Positions 43,181 through 54,653 of a stretch of DNA of 64,000 nt are shown in pieces (position 1 is the first letter of the stretch; each line of letters begins with the position of its first letter). The stretch is taken from contig NC_049909.1 of the NCBI RefSeq assembly GCF_001411555.2, positions 10,175,485 through 10,239,484 of the forward strand, written 5' to 3'. The translations under genes were made by a program, and so were the position numbers. Below the pieces are notes generated by a model. It did not search any database. It was not told where the DNA came from and was given only the letters and a program-made list of their open reading frames with translations. Source of the stretch: Juglans regia (lineage: Eukaryota > Streptophyta > Magnoliopsida > Fagales > Juglandaceae).

Positions 43181-45976
43181 TCTTATCGCATGGCGCCGTC
43201 TGAATTAGCTGAACTCAAAGAGCAGTTGCAAGATTTGTTAGACAAGGGTTTCATCAGGCCCAGTGTTTCACCTTGGGGAGCTCCAGTTCTTTTTGTGAAG
43301 AAGAAGGATGGATCGATGAGAATGTGTATCGATTATAGGGAGCTTAATCGGGTGACCATAAAGAATAAGTACCCTCTACCCCGTATAGAAGATTTGTTTG
43401 ATCAGCTTTAGGGTGCTCAAGTATTTTCGAAGATTGATCTTCGATCGGGTTACCACCAGTTGAAGATCAGAGCTGAAGACGTGGCTAAGACGGCGTTCAG
43501 GACCCGTTATGGCCATTATGAGTTTTTGGTCATGCCTTTTGGCTTGACTAACGCCCCAGCAGTATTTATGGACTTGATGAACAGGGTGTTCCATGAGTTT
43601 TTGGATAAGTTTGTGGTTGTCTTTATTGATGATATACTGATTTACTCCAAAAGCGAGACCGAGCATGAAGAACATTTGAAGTTGGTACTTGGGACACTCA
43701 GAGACAAGCAGCTGTTTGCTAAGTTGAAGAAGTGTGAATTTTGGCTTGATTCAATCACGTTTCTGGGGCATGTAGTTTCGAAGGATGGTATTTCAGTAGA
43801 CCCAGGAAAAGTGGAAGCAGTGGTTAATTGGTCGGCACCGAGGAATGTTCATGAGGTTAGAAGCTTCTTGGGATTGGCGGGGTATTACCGTCGATTCATT
43901 GATGGGTTTTCCAAGATAGCAGTTCCTCTCACTGCACTCACCAGGAAAAATAATAAGTTTGAATGGACAGCAAAGTGTGAAGAAAGCTTCCAAGAGTTGA
44001 AATAGAGATTAGTGACAGCTCCAGTGTTAACAGTTCCCACAGCTAGAGGCGGATTTGTTGTTTATAGCGATGCTTCTAGGCTTGGTTTGGGGTGTGTACT
44101 GATGCAACATGGGAAGGTTATAGCTTATGCCTCACGCCAATTGAAAGTGTATGAGCAGAATTATCCCACTCATGATCTAGAACTCGCGGCAGTTATTTTT
44201 GCACTTAAGCTTTGGAGACATTACTTGTATGGGGAAAAGTGCGAAATTTATACGGATCACAAGAGTTTGAAGTATTTCTTTACCCAAAAAGAATTAAACA
44301 TGAGGCAAAGGAGGTGGCTTGAGTTGATCAAGGACTATGATTGCACCATTAATTATCACCCAGGCAAAGCTAATGTTGTAGCCGACGCTCTAAGTAGGAA
44401 GTCAGTGGGATCGACAGTTGCAGCTATTACCACTCAGCATAGGTTGCTAATGGATTTAGAAAGAGCCGGTATCGAAGTCATTGCTAGTGATACAAATGCT
44501 TTCATGGCCAATTTAGTGGTTCAACCTGATTTGATAGAGAGAATCAAAGCTGCTCAGAAAGTGGACTCAGGGTTGGTGAAGTTAATAGAAGGGATTGGAA
44601 ACGGGGACAAACCTGATTTTTGTATTTCCAAGGATGGAGTTTTGAGGTTTAGGGGTAGAGTATGCATACCTGCTGATGATGAACTAAAAAGGTTAATTCT
44701 TGAAGAGGCACACCGTTCTTTGTACACTGTTCACCCAGGGAGTACCAAGATGTATCGGGATTTGAGAGAGTCCTTTTGGTGGAATGGCATGAAAAGAGAA
44801 ATTGCTAAATTTGTAGAACAATGCCTGACTTGCCAACAAGTGAAGGCGGAACACCAGAGACCTGCAGGATTATTACAGCCACTTCAGATTCCAGAGTGGA
44901 CATGGGAACATATCTCCATGGATTTCGTGACAAGTCTACCAAGGACCGTAAGCGGGCAAGATGCTATATGGGTGATCGTGGATCGCTTAACGAAGACCGC
45001 CCATTTTGTGCCCATTAAAGTTTCTTATAAACTAGAGAAGCTAGTTGAACTGTATGTGCGGGAGATAGTGAAGTTGCATGGAGTGCCGGTATCCATTGTG
45101 TCGGATAGAGATCCTCGCTTTATCTCTAAGTTCTGGCGAAGCTTACAAGAGGCAATGGGTACTCAGTTAAGTTTCAGTACTGCTTTTCACCCTCAGACAG
45201 ATGGACAATTAGAAAGAACTATTCAGATTTTAGAAGACATGTTGAGGGCATGCTTGATGGACTTCAAGGGATCTTGGATGCAACATTTACCATTGGTTGA
45301 GTTTGCATATAACAATAGCTTCCAGGCTAGCATTGGGATGGCACCTTATGAGGTTTTGTATGGCAGGAGATGTAGGTCTCCTTTGTTTTGGGATGAAGTA
45401 GGTGAAAGAAAACTTCTAGGGCCAGAGATTATTCAGCAGACCACAGAAAAGATAGATATCATTCGGGCTAGAATGAAAGCAGCTCAAAGCTGACAGAAGA
45501 GCTATGCAGATAAACGCCGCCGTCAGTTAGAGTTTGCGATGGGAGATAAGGTATTCTTGAGAATTTCACCAATGAAAGGAGTTATGAGATTCGGAAAGAA
45601 AGGTAAGTTGAGTCCTAGATACATTGGGCCGTTTGAGATTCTTGATCGGATTGGACCGGTGGCGTACAGGGTGGCTCTACCACCGGCGTTCTCGGGAGTG
45701 TATAATGTGTTCCATGTGTCCATGTTGAGGAAGTATATTCATGACCCCACTCACATCTTAGATCATGAACCCTTGCAGATTCAAGAGGACCTGACCTACA
45801 CCGAGGAACCATTGCGGATTCTGGACAGGAAAGAGCAAGTGTTGCGGAATCGAACTATTTCTTTTGTTAAAGTATTGTGGAATAATCATGCTATCAATGA
45901 AGCATCATGGGAATTCCAGGAAGAGATGCGAGTCAAGTATCCTCACTTGTTCGAAGAGAATTCTTATAGCTTGTAG
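43181..45976 (+). pseudogene. Tekay/Del chromovirus pol: RT, RNase H, integrase, chromodomain
   Basis: A single reading frame with no frameshift, broken only by three stops (TAG 43409, TAG 44003, TGA 45491). Domains: RT from '[19 protein letters not shown]' through '[20 protein letters not shown]' to the [14 protein letters not shown] catalytic box (FIDD 43622-43633); RNase H '[15 protein letters not shown]' to '[10 protein letters not shown]' (44060-44400); integrase with H-H-CLTC zinc finger (to 44835), 'SMDFVTSLP' (D at 44921), 'SDRDPRF' and 'GQLERTIQ' (catalytic E kept); C-terminal chromodomain 'LRILDRKEQVLRNRTISFVKV...ASWEFQEE' (45800-45940). Chromodomains direct such elements to heterochromatin. 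Gag, protease and the RT N-terminus are missing; the element starts abruptly at the LINE junction. Confidence 0.9.
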
Positions 45977-46001
45977 CGAATTCCGAGGACGGAATTCTTG
46001 T

Positions 46002-46014
46002 AAGGGGAGGAGGA
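46002..46014 (+). other. Polypurine tract of the Tekay element
   Basis: AAGGGGAGGAGGA abuts the TG of LTR G, 26 bp after the pol stop codon at 45974-45976. It primes plus-strand cDNA synthesis in LTR elements. Confidence 0.85.
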
Positions 46015-48530
46015 TGTAAGGCCCAGTTTCTTCATCAGTGGCCCGGATCAGTGCGTGTAAATGGCCCAGCCATTTTAATGTCTAGTGAGACCACCGAGCG
46101 GTGTCATTTTGGGAGGTATGATTTTTCTCCTCTGTTTTCTGTTTCTTTCTCCCTTCTCTTCCGCAGTTTCTGTTTCTCCCGCACGTCTCTCGCGCACGTC
46201 TCCTTCTTTTCTTTCGGTTTCTTATTATTTCTTGTTGCTGCATTAGTCTGTGGGTTCCGATTCTCTGCCCAAGTTTCCTCAAGTTCGGTTTCTTTCTTGC
46301 ACAGCACTGGTTTCGGTTACCGTTTCCTGCATTCCTCTGTTTTTCTCTCCATTGTGCATTTCGGTTTTCCTCTGCAACACACGGGCATCACTTCGCATCC
46401 CTCCATTTTTCGACTGGTAAGAGTTTCATCTTCATTCCTTTGGTTTTTGGATTCCCTTGCTGTAGTGTGCAGTTTCTGCCTTTGGTATTTATTTATTTTG
46501 ATGTTTCTCGTCTATACAGTTTTGGTTGCCGTGAGTTTGAGTTGCATTTTCGTCGGTTCTTGGGTCTCCGTGGTTTGTGATTCCTAATTTTGGACTTTCA
46601 GTTTTCAGTTTCTCATGTAATCAGTGAAGCTAATTCCGGAGAATCTATTCTTTTCTTTCACTGGTAAGCCATGCTTGGTCTCGGTCTTTCACGCACGCAC
46701 ACACACTTCACCTCAAGTCAGTTTATTTCACTTCAATGAAATATTTTGGAAGTGTAGTTGTGAGTTCTCAAGCACTTTTTGTGAATAAACAAACACTTTG
46801 TATTGGAATGGTCTTGGAATTGTGAATTATTTTGGGTTGGTCGAGCAGTAAATCGAGTAATGCTTGGGATTGTTTGGGGGCTGTTTTTATGCTATATGGG
46901 TTTCTATTTGACCGTTGGGAGTGGAGATTAAGAGTTGGAGCTGCATTGTGGTTGAGTTGTGATGATTGCTTGGAGTTAGGGGCCTTTGAGGTGGGGTTGA
47001 TATTCTGGTTATTTGTGTTTGACGTGGATATTGGTGGGTGTTTTGGTAATTGTTAAAATTAGAATATGGTATTTTCGGGTTGAAATGCGGGCTGTCCAAA
47101 TTACTTTTAGTAGTATTAGTGAGTTGTTTTTGCTATATTATGGGTTGAGATTATGAGTGCTAATTATCAGATGGACGTTATGTCAATTATCGTTTAATAC
47201 TCAGTGTATCTATATTATTTTTATGAATAGGTGACGAGATTGATAGAGATCATTTTCAAGGCTTAGATAATACGCTGCAGGGGTCAGGTAACCGGGGTTC
47301 CTATGCTGGATTTTTATACAAGTTAATAAGACTGTGGTTGATTTTATGAAAACTTGCATAGTTTGTGTTGTGTTGGAAACTTGTGAAAACAAAGATCAAC
47401 CTCGGTCTCTTATCTGCATTATTCATGAAATCTGTGTGAAAAAGGAAAATATATTCTGACATGCATTGTGTAGACATGAGCTAAATTCTGTCATGTGATT
47501 TTTGAAATCTGGAAAAGAGCGATATTGAGAATATGAAAAGTTGTGCATTTATTTGTTCTGACTTTTGTGTTCAGCGTGTGCAAACTGTTCTGATTCTATT
47601 TTGGTACTATGTATTATTTTGATATAACATGTGAAAACCTTTGGCATGGTGTACTGGTTTTCGTATCTGACTCTGTCTCTGCTTTGCTCTGCTCTGCTCT
47701 GTTATGCTCTGCTCTGTTTGGGTTGGTACCAACTTCTCTGTCTCTGAGTGCACCCACTTTGGAAACAAAGTGGTTTTATTGTGGTCTTTCCTGTGTGCAC
47801 ACTCGGGGCTCCGAGAAGAATAAAGGAAAGATTTCACCTCTGTCTCTGCCTGGTTTGGCCACCGGGGTTAGCACAACCCTACCACGGGGGTGAAACATGG
47901 TCTCTGCTCTGTTTGATGCTCTGTTTTGATCTGATGATGATACTCAGTTTATGTTATGCCAAAGTACCATGGGTTTTACTTGTTTTAAAACCATCGCTCT
48001 GTTATTTTGAAAATATGTTCTGTTCTGCATGATAACTCTGGAAAATATTTTATTCTGCATACTCTACTTTATAAATGCTCATGTTTACACGCTAGCATAT
48101 GATTTCTGCTTACTGAGTTGTGATAACTCACCGCCTATCATGATAATATTTTTCAGATGATGTGGAGAGTCCAAATGAGGACTTGGATTAGATTGGTGAA
48201 CATGGATTAAGCTGAGGAGATGTAGTTGGAATAAGGACTCTTGATGTTCTTAGTTTTTAATGCCTTTGAGTTTTAATTATATGTTTGGGTTTAGTAGGAC
48301 CTATGGTGTTTTCAGTTTGGTATGTTACTATTACTGGGAGGTTATGGACCCCTTTGATTTATTATTATTGCATTAAAGTTTGTGTGGAGTTTGTAATGAG
48401 ATTATTGAGAAGATTTTAGATTGATTTCATTTATAAAGTTTTTGGAGAATTTTTCTTTGGATGTGTTGGGAGACATGTTTATGAGTGACAAGTAGTAATT
48501 CTCCAAGCCACCCGGGTTTGGGGCGTTACA
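46015..48530 (+). mobile_element. LTR G: 3' LTR of the Tekay element (2.5 kb)
   Basis: Starts TGTAAGGCCCAG after the polypurine tract, ends TTGGGGCGTTACA. It anchors the identity of the whole set: its ends and internal blocks match solo LTR H and resemble A, C, F and I, so those are LTRs of Tekay-type Ty3 elements. It contains a pyrimidine-rich leader, donors at 46417 and 46664, the exon-like block and a TTTCAG acceptor at 48156. Its right edge coincides with the left edge of GLP segment copy 2. Confidence 0.9.
46664..48156 (+). other. Intron-exon-intron-like block in LTR G
   Basis: Donor CTG|GTAAGC at 46664; acceptor GAATAG ends 47230; exon-like piece 47231-47287 (57 nt) beginning GTGACGAG; donor CAG|GTAACC at 47288; acceptor TTTTTCAG ends 48156 (869 bp). 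The second donor has lost the usual GTAAG, and the hairpin before the acceptor has a small deletion. Confidence 0.5.
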
Positions 48531-49768
48531 TACTTAGTGCTCTATGGTTTTATTTAGCTATTACAGTTACTAACTTGGACTTTTGGATTATATGTTTGTG
48601 TGAGTCGATAACTATACGTGAGTTCATGAGTACTATAGAAATGATTGACTCTAGAAATTTCTAGAATATTAATTATCAATGCAAACACACTCATAATGTT
48701 GCCAACTGGTTGAATTTGTTGGGTGAATTTTTTGTGCATTAATGTTTGAGGTGCTGAGTGTGGTTCATGAAGAAGATGGGTCATTCCAAATCGACTTCGC
48801 GGCTTGTTGAGAAGAGGGAAATTGGCGAGCTCGCGACTTGTGGCTATTTGGATAGAGAGAGAATGGATCTGTCAATGTCGTGGTGGTGAGAGAGAGAGGG
48901 AGAGAGAGCGATTGAAGGGAAACCCTTCAGGAGAATGAGACAGAAACAAAGGGAAATGATTGAATGTTCTCATATTATTAGTTGGTGTAAATTATAACTT
49001 TATACCGCTTTCGGTTTGAAGCCTTTTTCATATTATTTTCCCAACTTGACATATATGTAATTTTATTCTTGCTGTAAATGTGTACTTTTGTTTGAAATTT
49101 TTTAGCATTTGACAAGTACATTTCGAATTTCTCAGCAGTCTTTGAATCTTGGTATTTTATAAAATTTATTGTTTATATGTATTAAATAGGTTTGGAACAA
49201 GCTAACGTTGAGAATTTTTACATTCAATATTCCAAATCATAACGGTACTACTGTATATGCACGGTGCTTAGATATGAGCAGCAATTTTTCCGCTATAAAC
49301 AAGTGATACATTTTCACTATTGTAATGCGAAGACTAGACTGTCAATTTTTTCCCAGACCTATCCATTATTTTTAATATTGACCTATTTATATTTATGGGA
49401 TTGAAAATGCAATAACGAACCACATTTAATAATTTCTTATTCATTGTTACAGTAAGTCACTAATTGATACGAATTGGTGTTGAACCGTGTAGTTTGAGGA
49501 TTTTGCTTTCTGGATTCTTCTTCATTTTCTAATTCATTGTTTAATATATTCGCTAACAAAACCAGATTTTTGTTTATTAGTGTTATGAACAAGTTGAAAT
49601 GAAGAAAGATTTCGGAGTTCCTTGAACAGAAAACAAATGGAGACTTGTTTAAGAGTGGATAATTAGTTATAACTAGCCTGCAAATTCCTTCCACTTCCTA
49701 GTACAAGAGACCTTACAGTTACTGCATAAGAGTACCCAGAGAGTACTGTGTCATCCTACTGTAAAGCC

Positions 49769-49774
49769 TTTATT
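49769..49774 (-). terminator. Poly(A) signal AATAAA of GLP copy 2
   Basis: Same hexamer and spacing as in copy 1 (6601-6606). Confidence 0.5.
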
Positions 49775-49976
49775 TCCTTGTTTAATCATAAGCAACCATG
49801 ACTATAAAGATAAACAACCTGAATAACAACACAAGCATTACAAGAACTGAACTTCAAATCAACACAATGAATAACAACACAAGAATAGGAGGCAGGCAAC
49901 CTCAAATCAAAAGCATTACTACAACACAATTTTCAGATAAAGGGGAAACTATCTGGAGTGGATGGCCTTAATTAGC

Positions 49977-50648
49977 TCAAGAACTGAACTTCGACTTTAT
50001 AGATTCGACAACCTTTTCTTCTACTTGGAAGGCCCTCGTTAGAACATCATCTGGAATCGAGGGTGTTGAAGCAAAGAGAGTAAAGGGAAGGACCACAGCC
50101 CCTGGTAACTGACTGTTGAAAGCGGTGATAATAAAGGCTTTCCCTACTCCAACATTCTTTTGGAAGTGTACAAGTCCTCTAGGAATGACAAACATCTGCC
50201 CAGCATTCAAGACTTTTGAGTGATACACATTCCCAGTTGTCACAAACCCCACAAGTACCTGCCCATCGATGACCACGCCGCTCTCGGTTGCACGAGGGTG
50301 AGAGTGGGGTGGATTAAGTCCTCCCGGAGCAAAGTCCACTCTGTTCATTGAAATCCCAAGCGTGTTGAGTGCAGGAAAATTATCGACATTACCTCCAGTG
50401 ACGATTGAGCCAAAGATGTTTGATGTGTTACCCACTTTGGTCAACCCATCAAAGAAGAAATCATCTGAAGTTACATTTGAGGCAGGTTTGCAAGGGAAGC
50501 CATTAACTGATATAGAGTTGGCACTTTTATCCGCCACACAGAAATCCTGTAATGGATCGGGGTCGGCTGAGGAGGCAAGCAAGGGGAGAAGCAACAACAC
50601 GACGAGGTATGACAGCATGTGGACGTGTGAACGTGATGGAATCTTCAT
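49977..50648 (-). CDS. Germin-like protein, copy 2
   Basis: A 223-residue secreted cupin, intact and intronless like copy 1, with the same signal peptide, cysteine pair (C37, C53), H115/H117/E122/H161 metal set and two sequons. Four of 672 bases differ from 6809-7480; three are silent and one gives T82I (FGSTVTGG to FGSIVTGG), in the stretch before the cupin core. The start codon and 100 bp TATA spacing are the same. The cupin barrel of this family binds manganese in the apoplast; the enzyme activity is not predictable from sequence. Upstream, a copy-specific MITE at 51056 and the hAT-invaded Copia relic beyond 52000 replace the environment of copy 1, so expression could differ. Both copies look functional. 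Confidence 0.95.
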   Translation of the reverse strand: MKIPSRSHVHMLSYLVVLLLLPLLASSADPDPLQDFCVADKSANSISVNGFPCKPASNVTSDDFFFDGLTKVGNTSNIFGSIVTGGNVDNFPALNTLGISMNRVDFAPGGLNPPHSHPRATESGVVIDGQVLVGFVTTGNVYHSKVLNAGQMFVIPRGLVHFQKNVGVGKAFIITAFNSQLPGAVVLPFTLFASTPSIPDDVLTRAFQVEEKVVESIKSKFSS

Positions 50649-50750
50649 GGCTGAGTCGGCTTTTGGTTTTTAGAAGTAATGGGTTTTTAGTTTTTTCGTT
50701 TTTGAAGATGAGATACTGGGATATTACTCCAGACGTTGGGAATAATGGTA

Positions 50751-50760
50751 CTATATATAG
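50751..50760 (-). promoter_or_regulatory. TATA box of GLP copy 2
   Basis: CTATATATAG, 103 bp upstream of the ATG, identical in sequence and position to copy 1. Confidence 0.7.
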
Positions 50761-51055
50761 AACTTTTCTGCTCCTGAAAACCTCACAAGTCTTCAGCTTT
50801 ATCATTTTAATTTATCCGAGGCAAATATCATGTCGACCGAGTCAAATGATGTTGGGGATACAAAAACGTCCAGAAGATCACGTAGAAAATGAGCTTGTAG
50901 CAGAAAAGTTCCCATTGGACACATTTGACACACCATTGAATTAGAAAAGTATTTGAAAAGTATTGGTGTTCTAATTATTTTTGTAACTTAGTGGATTCCA
51001 TAACTAGTCGTATGTTACACATCGGGCTTGTAAATAGCAAAACTCTTTTTGTTTA

Positions 51056-51188
51056 GGAAAAATATTTGCATCAGCCTACTATTTATCACACACTCAACAT
51101 ACTTAGTGTATTGAGGTTTAAAAAAATAAAAATTAATATTTGAATGCATGGTGTGTGAAGTGTGTAGACTGATGCATAGAATTACCCG
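51056..51188. mobile_element. 133 bp hAT-type MITE, only in copy 2
   Basis: Perfect 8 bp duplications TTTGTTTA at 51048-51055 and 51189-51196. Its ends are imperfect inverted repeats sharing GCATCAGCCTAC / GTAGACTGATGC. The corresponding site in copy 1 (near 7870) has a single TTTGTTTA, so insertion followed duplication. It lies about 410 bp upstream of the GLP copy 2 start codon. Confidence 0.9.
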
Positions 51189-51396
51189 TTTGTTTATAAT
51201 GCAAATAGTAAATTCTTAGGTGTCGGTTGAAAGATAATCTAGGTTATTTTCTTTGGACAAGTTCATGAATTCAATAACTTGGGCAGGTTCGTGAGCCATG
51301 ATCTTAAGAACAGGGAAAGCAATTCACGAAAGTTAAGGTTGCATGACCTCTTCCTGCTGTTGGATAGTTTTATTGACCTTTCAACATTGTGAAACT

Positions 51397-51561
51397 GGTT
51401 TGGATTCATAGATGAATTGAGATGGTTTGTAAATAGTAGAATAAAATATTATTATTATTTTAGAATTTGAAAAAGTTGAATTATTTTTTATATTTTATAA
51501 AAATTTTAAAAAATTATAATTATGAAATAAGATGAATTGAAGTGAATTTTAAATCCAAACA
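51397..51561. mobile_element. MITE (GTTTGG family), copy 2
   Basis: Orthologous to 8023-8213 in copy 1, with small deletions in the ATTATTACAATATT region. Ends TGGTTTGGATT and AAATCCAAAC. Confidence 0.7.
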
Positions 51562-52004
51562 TCTCCACGTGGAAAGACCAATTACTAGATTTCCAGATAG
51601 CTCTGGATGGGCCTCTTTTCAACGACAAAAAGTAGCTGAGAAGTTTTCACACTGTTATCTGCTATGATATAGACAATAAAACCACCAAATATAGAATAAT
51701 CAACTTACTCTTCCTATTTATTTAGTGTTAAAATCATATGTGGTGGAGCAGCATATCTTATCACCCGATTGAACGTTTCTGCATTGCATGGTTTGACTAG
51801 GAAAGGGTGCTTATATTTTTAAAGGTTAGGTAGCCGCAGCCTCACATCAGATGGTGAAAAAATCAGCTCACGAAAGCTAGAATAGTAGCCGTAAATTCCA
51901 ATTAAGAAGTCATTTTTTTATCATTTCTACTTTCTGTTCAGACGATATTAATATTGGTGTGTACATGCCATTACAAAAATGTTAATGGATTTGAATGAAT
52001 TTTT

Positions 52005-52112
52005 TCTGTTGAACGTTTAAGCCTTAAGTAGCATTGCCAAAGCCCAAGTATGGCTTTTAACCCTTGATTGCAACAAGAGCTAAAAATACTCAAGAATAGT
52101 TGTGAGCTTAGC
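52005..52112 (-). pseudogene. Copia reverse transcriptase fragment, left of the hAT element
   Basis: On the minus strand, 'AKLTTILEYF' is followed in another frame by 'LALVAIKG', matching the Copia RT sequence after the VAK motif. It continues the fragment at 54204-54290 once the hAT element and one AGCTTAGC are removed. Beyond it the match fades at the edge of the GLP duplication. Confidence 0.7.
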
Positions 52113-52649
52113 TAGGACTGTTCATCCGGGTTTCGGACCGGGTATCCGGGTATACCCGGCCCGGAACCCGGACTTCAAGCCCGGGCCGGGTTCCGGACCG
52201 GATATACCCGGGTTATGACCCGGGCTGGAACCCGGAAGCATCCGGGTTATTACAACCCGAAAATCCGGGTTCCGGGTTGTACCCGGGTACTTTTTTTTTT
52301 AAAAAAAAAAAAAAATCTAGAAGCCTATATTCTATTACAATTTTTTCTTGGAAAACATATTTTTTACATGTAAAACTAATTATCTTTTTAACTAAATGCA
52401 TCCAAAAAAAAGAAATTCAATATTTATTATATAAAATGCATGCAACATATAATGCAACTCACTACTACATATTACATTATTTGATGTTTTATACATTATA
52501 TTACAAAATGTAAAATTACAAGATTGATCATCATCAGTTTAATAGGAAGACCTTCTGGAATACTTAGACCTTGGTGCCAGATCTCCTTCACTGCTCCCCC
52601 CTTGCTAGTAGAGCTTCTATTACAATTCCTTCACGGCATCCCCTTGCAC

Positions 52650-52689
<40 letters not shown>

Positions 52690-54203
52690 AAAGACATGGA
52701 AATCAGTTAGATAAATAGCTTGTAACCCCACAACATCCCAGAGAGAAAAACTCCAAGAGAGAAAAACAAAGCAAAAGGCTTAAACATCTCAATCCACCCT
52801 GAAAAGACTCCCAGAGATAAAAACAAAGCAAAAGGCTTAAACATAGCAATATGAAATCTTTTGCCTTCATGTGTTTACCTTTGAGAAAAAAAAAGAACAA
52901 ACAAAAATATGTTATCTCATAGTCGGCTTTGTTGTTGACTTGTTCATAACTTTATGTTGGAGAAAAAATATATAGTCCAAAATTACTCATAATATTCCAC
53001 AATATTACTGTGTATGCGAGAAATTAGGGATGATGTATAATTAATCCTTCTAGAATGCAGCTAGCAATCAAATAATTAATGACTCAGGGATAGAACCAAA
53101 CAGACCCCTGTTTGTAGCAAATCAATCGGCCTAGACATAGACATGCATGCATATCTCAAAAATCACCTGCTCAATGCATTTTATGAGAAGCCCCAACCAT
53201 TTTATCAAACATATGATGTGCAATCCACAACCAGAAGTGTGGCAAACCCAGCATAAGATCTAAATATCTATCCAACACTCGTAAATTCCAAAAACAGAAT
53301 AAGCACCCATGTGAAGGAGATACTTTATTCAATCAAAAAAATGCTAGCACTGAAAACCCTAAAAAAAAACCATATTATTATGTTCTTAAACTATGTTTTT
53401 TTGTTTGAAAAGCAGATCTCCACGAAATAATGCAAGAAACTAATTTTCTAAGAACATCAAAGTCATATACCAGACTTCCAAGAATCAAAAAACAACCCAA
53501 AATAAAAAAACAAACCAGATAACAGAGCACATCAAGGATTCTAAGATATACAAATAAATAGAAAATATAATGCAAATTATGGGATCAGATCTAAGAGTTG
53601 ATCTAGAAAAAAAAAAAAAAAGCAAAAACAACTCAAAGCCACGTCTTAGATCTAAGAGTATTAGGGTTTTGGCACTCGGCAGAGGAAGGCTAGGGTTTCG
53701 GTACTTAACAGTCCAAAACTCAAACCCATGATAGAAAATACCGAAATTTCCCTCACCTGGTCGTGGAATGGGACCCTGATGACGACGCGAGAAAGAGAGA
53801 GAGATGGAGCGACGGAGGTGATGAAGACAACGATGCAAGAAAGAGCGAGAGATGGAGACGACGGAGCGACGGAGGTGATGAAGACAACGATGAGGATGAA
53901 GGTAGAGGAGGCTAGGGTTTCGGCTTGAGAGTGAGAGAGGACATCGGCGCAAGTTGCAGAGAGAGAGAGAGAGAGATCGATCTGAAGGTATTTGTTTTGA
54001 TACGTAGGTTTAAAAACAAAACCCGGGTACGGGTTGAGATCCGGGTTCCGGATTTAAAATCCGGTATCCGGGCCCGATTAAACCGGTTTTAATCATGCGG
54101 GTACCGGCCCGGATATGTTCCGGGCCGAAACCCGTACCCGTTATCCGGTTATCCGGGTTTCGGGCCGGGCTGGAGAAAAAACCGGCCCGGATGAACAGCC
54201 TTA
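52113..54203. mobile_element. Non-autonomous hAT element (2.09 kb) with CCGGGT-rich ends
   Basis: Terminal inverted repeats TAGGACTGTTCATCCGGG and TAAGGCTGTTCATCCGGG (16 of 18 identical) and a perfect 8 bp duplication AGCTTAGC (52105-52112 and 54204-54211) define it. About 170 bp at each end is packed with CCGGGTT/ACCCGG/GGCCCGG motifs in both orientations, probable transposase-binding arrays. The interior has no transposase: only an (AT)n tract (52653-52683), A-rich DNA and, near 53990-53730 on minus, a CT-rich exon-like piece ending CCAG|GTGAGG. It would need an autonomous relative to move. Confidence 0.9.
53800..53892. repeat. Duplicated ~30 bp GA-rich unit inside the hAT element
   Basis: GCGACGGAGGTGATGAAGAC and following ACGATG occur at about 53808 and 53866. 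It forms part of the leader-like segment of the element (opposite strand CT-rich). Confidence 0.7.
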
Positions 54204-54653
54204 AGCTTAGCAATAGATGAGAGGGTTTTTATAAAGTGAAGTCCTTCCTTTTGGGTATAACTCTTAGCTACTGATCCAGTTTTGTAGCATTCTGTAGGCC
54301 TATGAAAGCTTGATCTTTACTGCCAGCCTTACACCAGTAAGGAGATTTTACAGCTTGGTGAAGAAATTGAAGTTCAATTTCAATTAAGATAGATGCTATG
54401 AAAGCTTCTTAAAATGGTGATATTTTGTGATATGAAAGAACAAAATAAAATGATAAGGAGTACTAGAACTTTCCTGAGAAATAACATTGTCCAACGATGT
54501 GGTAGGTGAAGAAGAGGTCATGAGGCGACAAGGATACCGGTCCCTTCGTTAAGAAACAAAAAAATAAATAAAAAATGACAACGATACTATTGTAGATAAC
54601 TATGGAGTTGTCTGATCCTTTGATGACTTTCGAGGGAGAGATCTAACTGAAGG
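54204..54653 (-). pseudogene. Copia relic: linker and RT start
   Basis: Next to the hAT element the minus strand reads 'GSVAKSYTQKEGLHFIKTLSSIAKL', aligning with the Copia RT start (VAKGYTQ...FSPVAK in the family). Farther upstream, 'PRKSSKDQTTP' near 54630-54600 fits the linker before RT. Stops and indels abound. LTR H interrupts it at 54654. Confidence 0.7.

Larger units (their letters stand above)
48531..52000. repeat. Duplicated GLP segment, copy 2
   Basis: Direct duplicate of 2631-8655 without LTR A. It starts immediately after LTR G (TACTTAGTGCT against TATTTAGTGCT in copy 1) and ends near 52000 where Copia sequence begins. Differences from copy 1 include a 133 bp MITE (51056-51188) and two short stretches, near 51222-51245 and 51293-51330, absent from copy 1. 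The left limit is probably set by the Tekay insertion and may not be the original duplication boundary. Confidence 0.9.

Noticed and set aside
46051..46587. 178-residue hydrophobic ORF with membrane-like segments
   Set aside because: It lies in the T/C-rich leader of LTR G. LTR H does not preserve the frame, so the hydrophobicity is compositional.
53485..53952. 155-residue minus-strand ORF in the hAT element
   Set aside because: R/S/L/H repeats from CT-rich leader sequence and no BED or hATC domain. A donor site suggests it is a leader exon, not a protein.
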